DNA from: Bacteroidales bacterium UBA5548
GTDB taxonomy: Bacteria; Bacteroidota; Bacteroidia; Bacteroidales; UBA932
Assembly: GCA_002425935.1 (NCBI GenBank)
Contig: DINE01000002.1
Location: 7,689-36,198 of the forward strand
DNA length: 28,510 nucleotides
Reading direction: 5' to 3'
Each line of letters starts with the position of its first letter. Position 1 is the first letter of the stretch. The notes beneath the pieces are model-generated. The model made no database searches and was not told the DNA's origin. It worked only from the letters and a program-made list of their open reading frames with translations. This document shows positions 23,852-28,510 of the stretch, piece by piece. The translations under genes and the position numbers were made by a program.

Positions 23852-24468
23852 TATTGCCTATGTAGTGACTTTTCAATAATTGCAAGAAGGATACCAATTG
23901 CAACATGATTGTGACCACCCTGGGGAATGATTATATCGGCGTATCTTTTACTTGGTTCAATGAACTGAAGATGCATCGGTTTTACGGTTTTGTCGTACCT
24001 TTCCAGCACCTTCTCAATTGTTCTCCCTCTCTCAATATTATCTCTGGTGATTACTCTGCCAAGTCTGTCATCGGCATCGGCATCAACAAAAACCTTTATA
24101 TCCATGCACTTCCTGAGATCGGGACATGTAAAAATCAGAATTCCTTCAATAATAATTACCTGTGACGGATTTACCGGGATTGTTTCGGTTTCAGATCTGG
24201 AACAGGTTAAATATGAGTAAACCGGCTGATTAACAGGTTTGCCGGCTTTAAGAACCTTAACATGTTTTACAAGTAGTTTAAAATCAACAGAATCCGGATG
24301 GTCAAAATTCAGCTCCAACCTCTCTTCCAGAGGCAGATGGCTGTTATCTTTATAATAAGAGTCTTGGGGAATCACTACCACATCCTTGTCTCCAAGCATC
24401 TTTACAATCTCCCGCACAACTGTGGTTTTCCCTGAACCGGTGCCGCCTGCTATTCCAATAACGAGCAT
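23851..24468 (-). CDS. udk: Uridine kinase
   Basis: Phosphorylates uridine and cytidine to UMP and CMP (pyrimidine salvage). At 205 residues it has the family length. The P-loop GIAGGTGSGKTTVV is at residues 5-18, DSYYKD follows at about 37-42, and the nucleoside-binding FDHPDSVDF at about 55-63. The C-terminal half carries the IIEGILIF and HLQFIEPSKRYADIIIPQGG signatures of uridine kinase and phosphoribulokinase-like enzymes. It starts 11 bases after asnS and its stop overlaps the next start by 1 base, so it is in one transcript with asnS and the TonB-like gene. Confidence 0.95.
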   Translation of the reverse strand: MLVIGIAGGTGSGKTTVVREIVKMLGDKDVVVIPQDSYYKDNSHLPLEERLELNFDHPDSVDFKLLVKHVKVLKAGKPVNQPVYSYLTCSRSETETIPVNPSQVIIIEGILIFTCPDLRKCMDIKVFVDADADDRLGRVITRDNIERGRTIEKVLERYDKTVKPMHLQFIEPSKRYADIIIPQGGHNHVAIGILLAIIEKSLHRQ

Positions 24469-24479
24469 ATATTCTGTTT

Positions 24480-25874
24480 TTAAAATTCTGCGTTTTTAGG
24501 AGCTCTCGGGAAAGGAATCACATCCCTGATATTTGCCATTCCGGTAACGAAAAGCAGTAGTCTTTCAAAACCCAATCCAAATCCTGAGTGCGGAGCTGAT
24601 CCAAATTTACGGGTCTCGACATACCACCAAAGAGTCTCTCTCTCCATCTTAAGCTCATCAATTCTTCTCTCCAGTTTTTCCAGAGACTCCTCTCTTTGCG
24701 AACCTCCGATAATCTCTCCGATTTTCGGAAAGAGGATATCCATCGCCCTTACAGTCTTTCCATCGTCGTTCTGCTTCATGTAAAAGGCCTTTATATCTTT
24801 AGGGTAGTCTGTAAGAATCACAGGTTTCATAAAATGTTTCTCAACAAGATACCTCTCATGTTCGCTTTGCAGATCGGTTCCCCATGAAACAGGGTACTCA
24901 AATTTTTGTCCTGAGTTCATAAGTATCTCAACACCCTGAGTGTAAGGCAGACGTACAAATTCGGTGCTAACCACACTCTTTAGCCTCTCTATCAGCTCTT
25001 TGTCAAACATATCGTTCAGGAACTGAAGATCATCCATGCAGTTGTCAAGTGCGTACTGAACCAGATATTTGATAAACTCCTCTGCAAGATCCATATTATC
25101 TTTAATCTCATAGAAGGCCATCTCGGGCTCAATCATCCAGAACTCAGAGAGGTGTCTGGGAGTATTTGAATTCTCAGCACGGAATGTAGGCCCAAATGTG
25201 TAAATATCACCAAGAGCAAGTGCAGCCAGCTCCCCCTCGAGCTGTCCGCTCACAGTAAGGTTCGCCGATTTGCCAAAGAAGTCCTGAGAGTAGTCAATAG
25301 ACCCATCCTCTTTTCTTGGAGGGTTTGAAATATCCAGTGTAGTTACCTGAAACATTGCTCCTGCACCCTCTGCATCAGATGCGGTAATAATTGGAGTGTG
25401 GAGATAGAAAAACCCCTTTTCGTTAAAAAATTTATGAATGGCAAAGGCCATTGAGTGTCTGATTCTGAATACGCAGCCAAATGTGTTTGTCCTTGGTCTC
25501 AGGTGGCCGATCTCTCTCAGAAACTCAAGGCTGTGCCCCTTCTTCTGGAGCGGATAGGTATCAGGGTCAGCAGATCCCAAAACCTTTATCTCTTTTGCCT
25601 GGATCTCTACGCTCTGTCCACTTCCCACAGACGCAACCAAATTTCCTGTAACTGCAATACAGGCACCTGTTGTGACCTCTTTCAGACTCTCTTCATTGAA
25701 TACTGAGAGGTCGAAAACTATCTGTATGTTTTTTACTGTCGATCCGTCATTCAGGGCAACAAAACAGATGTTTTTATTTCCTCTTTTTGTTCTTACCCAC
25801 CCCTTTGCAAGCACCTCAGCTCCGGGATCCCTCTTTAGAAGTTCAGAAACTTTAACTCTTTTATGGCTTTCCAT
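24480..25874 (-). CDS. asnS: Asparagine-tRNA ligase
   Basis: A class IIb aminoacyl-tRNA synthetase of 464 residues that charges tRNA-Asn with asparagine. An N-terminal OB-fold anticodon-binding domain (about 1-110; RVKVSELLKRDPGAEVLAKGWVRTKR) is followed by the catalytic core. Motif 2 is FRAENSNTPRHLSEFWMIEPEM and motif 3 GFGLGFERLLLFVTGMANIRDVIPFPR near the C-terminus. The MANIRDVIPFPR ending distinguishes AsnRS from AspRS. Direct charging implies the cell does not need the GatCAB route for Asn-tRNA. It follows the antiporter by 14 bases and precedes udk by 11 bases. Confidence 0.96.
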   Translation of the reverse strand: MESHKRVKVSELLKRDPGAEVLAKGWVRTKRGNKNICFVALNDGSTVKNIQIVFDLSVFNEESLKEVTTGACIAVTGNLVASVGSGQSVEIQAKEIKVLGSADPDTYPLQKKGHSLEFLREIGHLRPRTNTFGCVFRIRHSMAFAIHKFFNEKGFFYLHTPIITASDAEGAGAMFQVTTLDISNPPRKEDGSIDYSQDFFGKSANLTVSGQLEGELAALALGDIYTFGPTFRAENSNTPRHLSEFWMIEPEMAFYEIKDNMDLAEEFIKYLVQYALDNCMDDLQFLNDMFDKELIERLKSVVSTEFVRLPYTQGVEILMNSGQKFEYPVSWGTDLQSEHERYLVEKHFMKPVILTDYPKDIKAFYMKQNDDGKTVRAMDILFPKIGEIIGGSQREESLEKLERRIDELKMERETLWWYVETRKFGSAPHSGFGLGFERLLLFVTGMANIRDVIPFPRAPKNAEF

Positions 25875-25888
25875 ATTAAAATTGATAA

Positions 25889-27091
25889 TTATATCGTTAG
25901 CGGTTTGTCGGATTTCAAAGCTGCGCGAATGGCAAGTTTTCTAACCCAAACTACAAATATACCGGTTAAAATCAAGTTAAGCACCAAAGTGAGCACAGAA
26001 ATTACTAGTGCAGGCCCTCCGATGTTGTATCCCAATGCAATAAATATTATTCCGGCACCTACTTCACCCCTGGTAAACATCCCCACAGATATTGCAAGTC
26101 TCTCTTCGATAAGCCTGTCTCTGTAAAACAGAAGAGGTACCAGTTTACCAATATTTGAGAGCAATGTAACAATCAGTACATGCAGTGCAATCTTACCTGC
26201 CGGGAGCATTGGCTGATTTCCAAGTACAGATCCGCTGTCAATGGCAGCATCTGTCAGAAGCGAAGATCCCATAAAATGGGGCATGCTTAGCCCTACCAAA
26301 AGCATAAAAATGAGCGATATGCTGGTTGTGACAACCCTCTCTCCCTTATTGTCAATATGTACATGCCTCATTAACATACCCAGAACAAAAGCAGGAAGAA
26401 GAACCTCTATATGAATACCCTCATCTCCCGGAAACATTGTAGCGGTAACAAGGTAGAGAGAGTGGGTAATTGTTACCACAATTACTGAGTATAGTAATAT
26501 ATAGTGCCAGTTCTGTTTTATGTTGAATCTTCCAAGATATTTCCATCCCAGATAGACAAGGAAGATTACAATCAGTACCACTGCTGCCATCTGCCACTTC
26601 ATGCCTATCATGATAATCTGCAGCGGAATCATAAGGAGAATAGTGTCCAGATCATCGAAAATGGCCAGAATCTGAATTTTCTTGTATATCCAGCTGGTGC
26701 TCAGTCCTATAGCAGCAAGCATCGTAAAGAGAATTCCTGCAGAGGTTGGTGCTGCAAACCGGCTTAGGAGAAGGCTCTCTTTCCAGGTCTCCCAGCTTGT
26801 ATTATGTTCTACGGGAAGGAGTACAATAACAAAGTAGCATGCAACGAATATCCAGGGGAGGGCAGCAGTGGCCATCGCAATAAAATAGTCGTTTACATAT
26901 GATTTCCAGCGAGTTTTGTCTAGTTCAAACTCTCTGCCTACATTTATCATAATGTAGGCAAGAGTTATGTATAGCAATATATTTGAAATCTCTTTAAATG
27001 AATGAAAATTGTCACCCATCATATGGGGGAGAAGCTGAGAAAGAACAAGGCCCAGGATCAGGAACAGTGAAAAGGAGAGAACTTTTTTCAT
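25889..27091 (-). CDS. Cation/proton antiporter, CPA2-like
   Basis: A 400-residue integral membrane protein with about 11-12 hydrophobic segments. Features of the CPA superfamily: RFAAPTSAGILFTMLAAIGLS (residues 111-131, the crossed-helix region), the acidic IFDDLDT with Asp146-Asp147 and Asp149 (144-150) that would bind the cation or protons, and a C-terminal half with GMFTRGEVGAGIIFIALGYNIGG near 345-370. The initial MKKVLSFSLFLILGLVLSQLLP is the first helix rather than a cleaved signal. Ion specificity (Na+ or K+) is not readable. It starts 2 bases after the GHL10 gene and ends 14 bases before asnS, so it is probably in the same operon. No TrkA-N or cyclic-nucleotide domain is attached. 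Confidence 0.85.
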   Translation of the reverse strand: MKKVLSFSLFLILGLVLSQLLPHMMGDNFHSFKEISNILLYITLAYIMINVGREFELDKTRWKSYVNDYFIAMATAALPWIFVACYFVIVLLPVEHNTSWETWKESLLLSRFAAPTSAGILFTMLAAIGLSTSWIYKKIQILAIFDDLDTILLMIPLQIIMIGMKWQMAAVVLIVIFLVYLGWKYLGRFNIKQNWHYILLYSVIVVTITHSLYLVTATMFPGDEGIHIEVLLPAFVLGMLMRHVHIDNKGERVVTTSISLIFMLLVGLSMPHFMGSSLLTDAAIDSGSVLGNQPMLPAGKIALHVLIVTLLSNIGKLVPLLFYRDRLIEERLAISVGMFTRGEVGAGIIFIALGYNIGGPALVISVLTLVLNLILTGIFVVWVRKLAIRAALKSDKPLTI

Positions 27092-27093
27092 TT

Positions 27094-28510
27094 TTAATAT
27101 CTTATATTGATTGGTTTTGACGGTGCGCTTTCATTCCAGCACCTGTCAATCGCAGTCACTACAATGGTATAGTTCTGTTGTCTATTTTTTGATTTTTCCG
27201 GAATAAATTGTGGTTCTGAAACAATTTTTACAAGGAATCGGCTGTCTGATATGTCGATATCAGTACCTTTAGGGAACATATATACGGCATAAAAATGGTG
27301 CTTCTGCATCGGATCTGATGTAATATCACTTTGCCAGCTAAGTCTCCCGGCATTAAACTTTACAGACTTTACAGGCATCGGACTAATTGAATCAAGTCGC
27401 GAGTATACAGGTATGAGTGCAGGTCTCGACTGGTATTTCAAAGCCAGTGAGTCTGTAAACCCATCGGGATTCTGATTTAATCTCCATCCGGGCCACCATA
27501 CATTTCCATGAACATTGGGGAGCTCTCTTACCATTCTCATTTTTGCCTCGAACTGTGTCTTTGACGGATCATCCAGATCTGGCTCAGTAAATGTGCTTAT
27601 ATTCTGGCCAATATAAAGATGATCTTGATAGTTGGAATCATTCCACCACTCAATAAGGGTCTTGTAGTCGGCAGCAGGATGTCCTATTTTCCAGTATATC
27701 TGTGGAACATTGTAATCAATCCATCCGTTTTTTACCCAAAGTGGGACATCGGCAAAGAGCTGGTCGTAATTGGATAGACCGTTTGTTTTGCTTCCGCTGC
27801 CATCGGGAGTATCTTTAAGATTTCTGTGAATACCAAAAGGGCTTATACCAAATCTTACCCAGGGTTTAATTGCTTTTATGGTGTCATTAAGTGCCCTGAT
27901 GAGGGTTGTTACATTATTTCTCCTCCAGTCATTCTTCTGCCAGTATTCAAAACCCTGGCCGGCAGCATATTTAACAAATGAAGCATCGTCATGAAACTCC
28001 TCAAAAGCGATTGGGTAGGGGTAGAAGTAGTCATCGAAATGGATTGCATCAACATTGTAACGGGTGACAATATCTGCTATTACCTTAACTGTGTGCTTAA
28101 CAGACTCAGGCTCTCCCGGATCAAAATAGAGCTGTGTCCCGTAACGTTTAAAAATATCCGGATTTTTAAAGTAGAGATGATCGGGATGAAGCTGCTCTTT
28201 ATCATTAGACGTCACTCTGTATGGATTACACCATGCATGTAGCTCCATTCCTCTTTTGTGTGACTCCTCAATCATAAATTGTAACGGATCCCATATGGGA
28301 TCAGGAGCCTTTCCCTGTTCACCGGCAATGAACCGGCTCCAGGGCTCAATTTCTGAGATATAGAAAGCATCAGCCTGTGGCCTTACCTGAAAGATTACTG
28401 CATTTACTCCGGCTTTTTCAAACACATCAAGTGTATTTCTAAGCATCTCTTTTACAGAGTCGGAATGCATTGTTTTGAATTGCTGGTTCCCTACTGTGTG
28501 GATCCAGGCG
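27094..28510 (-). CDS. Family-10-like glycosyl hydrolase (GHL10, DUF187), partial
   Basis: The frame is open to the right edge, giving 471 visible residues. The ATG at 28470 is internal, because upstream codons (AWIHTVGNQQFKT) match the family N-terminus (RxxWxxTVxN). The N-terminal signal peptide or lipobox lies outside the window. A TIM-barrel follows: NAVIFQVRPQADAFY, GMELHAWCNPYRVT, AIHFDDYFYPYPI, RFGISPFGIHRN and WIDYNVPQIYWKIGH are signature segments of this family. The last 90 residues (KFNAGRLSWQSD ... TIVVTAIDRCWNESAPS) look like a fibronectin type III or Ig-like domain. The family includes E. coli YddW (DigH), which removes denuded peptidoglycan glycans, so cell-wall or glycan hydrolysis is likely. 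It is the first visible gene of the minus-strand run with the antiporter. Confidence 0.9.
   Translation of the reverse strand, partial: AWIHTVGNQQFKTMHSDSVKEMLRNTLDVFEKAGVNAVIFQVRPQADAFYISEIEPWSRFIAGEQGKAPDPIWDPLQFMIEESHKRGMELHAWCNPYRVTSNDKEQLHPDHLYFKNPDIFKRYGTQLYFDPGEPESVKHTVKVIADIVTRYNVDAIHFDDYFYPYPIAFEEFHDDASFVKYAAGQGFEYWQKNDWRRNNVTTLIRALNDTIKAIKPWVRFGISPFGIHRNLKDTPDGSGSKTNGLSNYDQLFADVPLWVKNGWIDYNVPQIYWKIGHPAADYKTLIEWWNDSNYQDHLYIGQNISTFTEPDLDDPSKTQFEAKMRMVRELPNVHGNVWWPGWRLNQNPDGFTDSLALKYQSRPALIPVYSRLDSISPMPVKSVKFNAGRLSWQSDITSDPMQKHHFYAVYMFPKGTDIDISDSRFLVKIVSEPQFIPEKSKNRQQNYTIVVTAIDRCWNESAPSKPINIRY

Noticed and set aside
1..28510. tRNA, rRNA, riboswitch, CRISPR, IS element or prophage
   Set aside because: Intergenic spaces are too short for most of these, and I found no direct-repeat array, cloverleaf, transposase or integrase on either strand.
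28470..28510. ATG at 28470 as the true start of the GHL10 gene
   Set aside because: The frame stays open upstream and the codons match the conserved family N-terminus, so the real start lies beyond the window.

Overview
The window looks like a chromosomal segment from a member of the Bacteroidetes, probably order Bacteroidales. I base this on the family content and gene order (serC-serA-DUF1015; pRiA4b/IS1096-passenger-like protein next to miaA; DUF3127; DUF4834 behind a large membrane-anchored protein; dCMP deaminase next to an S41 protease). AT-rich gene leaders without clear Shine-Dalgarno sequences and several promoter boxes of the Bacteroidetes form TAnnTTTG agree with this. The segment is almost fully coding. 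No intergenic stretch exceeds about 110 bases, and I see no tRNA, rRNA, CRISPR array, insertion sequence, phage gene or other sign of recent transfer.

Layout. (1) 1-5734, minus strand: the N-terminal part of a bacteriohemerythrin runs off the left edge. A terminator at 265-290 separates it from the serine operon serC-serA-DUF1015. Beyond that lies yigZ-pyrB-pyrI, giving an IMPACT-family protein and both subunits of aspartate transcarbamoylase. (2) 5787-8194, plus: acyl-CoA reductase (LuxC-like), a pRiA4b ORF-3-like protein and miaA, closed by a strong hairpin at 8217-8247. (3) 8265-12789, minus: kdsD, an arginase/agmatinase-family gene, nhaA, an FKBP lipoprotein and the OB-fold protein DUF3127, which has an SSB-like acidic tip. 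(4) 12881-23157, plus: one compact run of seven genes, recQ, a large membrane-anchored protein of unknown function, DUF4834, an MsbA-like ABC exporter, an acyl-CoA synthetase, dCMP deaminase and an S41 (CtpA/Prc-type) protease. (5) 23144-28510, minus: a family-10-like glycosidase (GHL10, open at the right edge), a CPA2-type cation/proton antiporter, asnS, udk and a TonB-like periplasmic protein. This last gene ends inside the S41 gene.

Function. Most of the window is housekeeping: serine, pyrimidine and nucleotide metabolism, tRNA modification and charging, LPS precursor synthesis, ion homeostasis, DNA repair and periplasmic proteolysis or folding. I do not see an obvious new multi-gene defence or mobile system. 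The most interesting leads are the DUF1015 protein in the serine operon, whose DGHHR motif resembles the ParB/sulfiredoxin/SerK superfamily; the lysine in place of the catalytic histidine in SerA; the SSB-like tail on DUF3127; the uncharacterised membrane proteins in the lipid-export part of the recQ operon; and the palindromic convergent stop overlap at 23144-23157.
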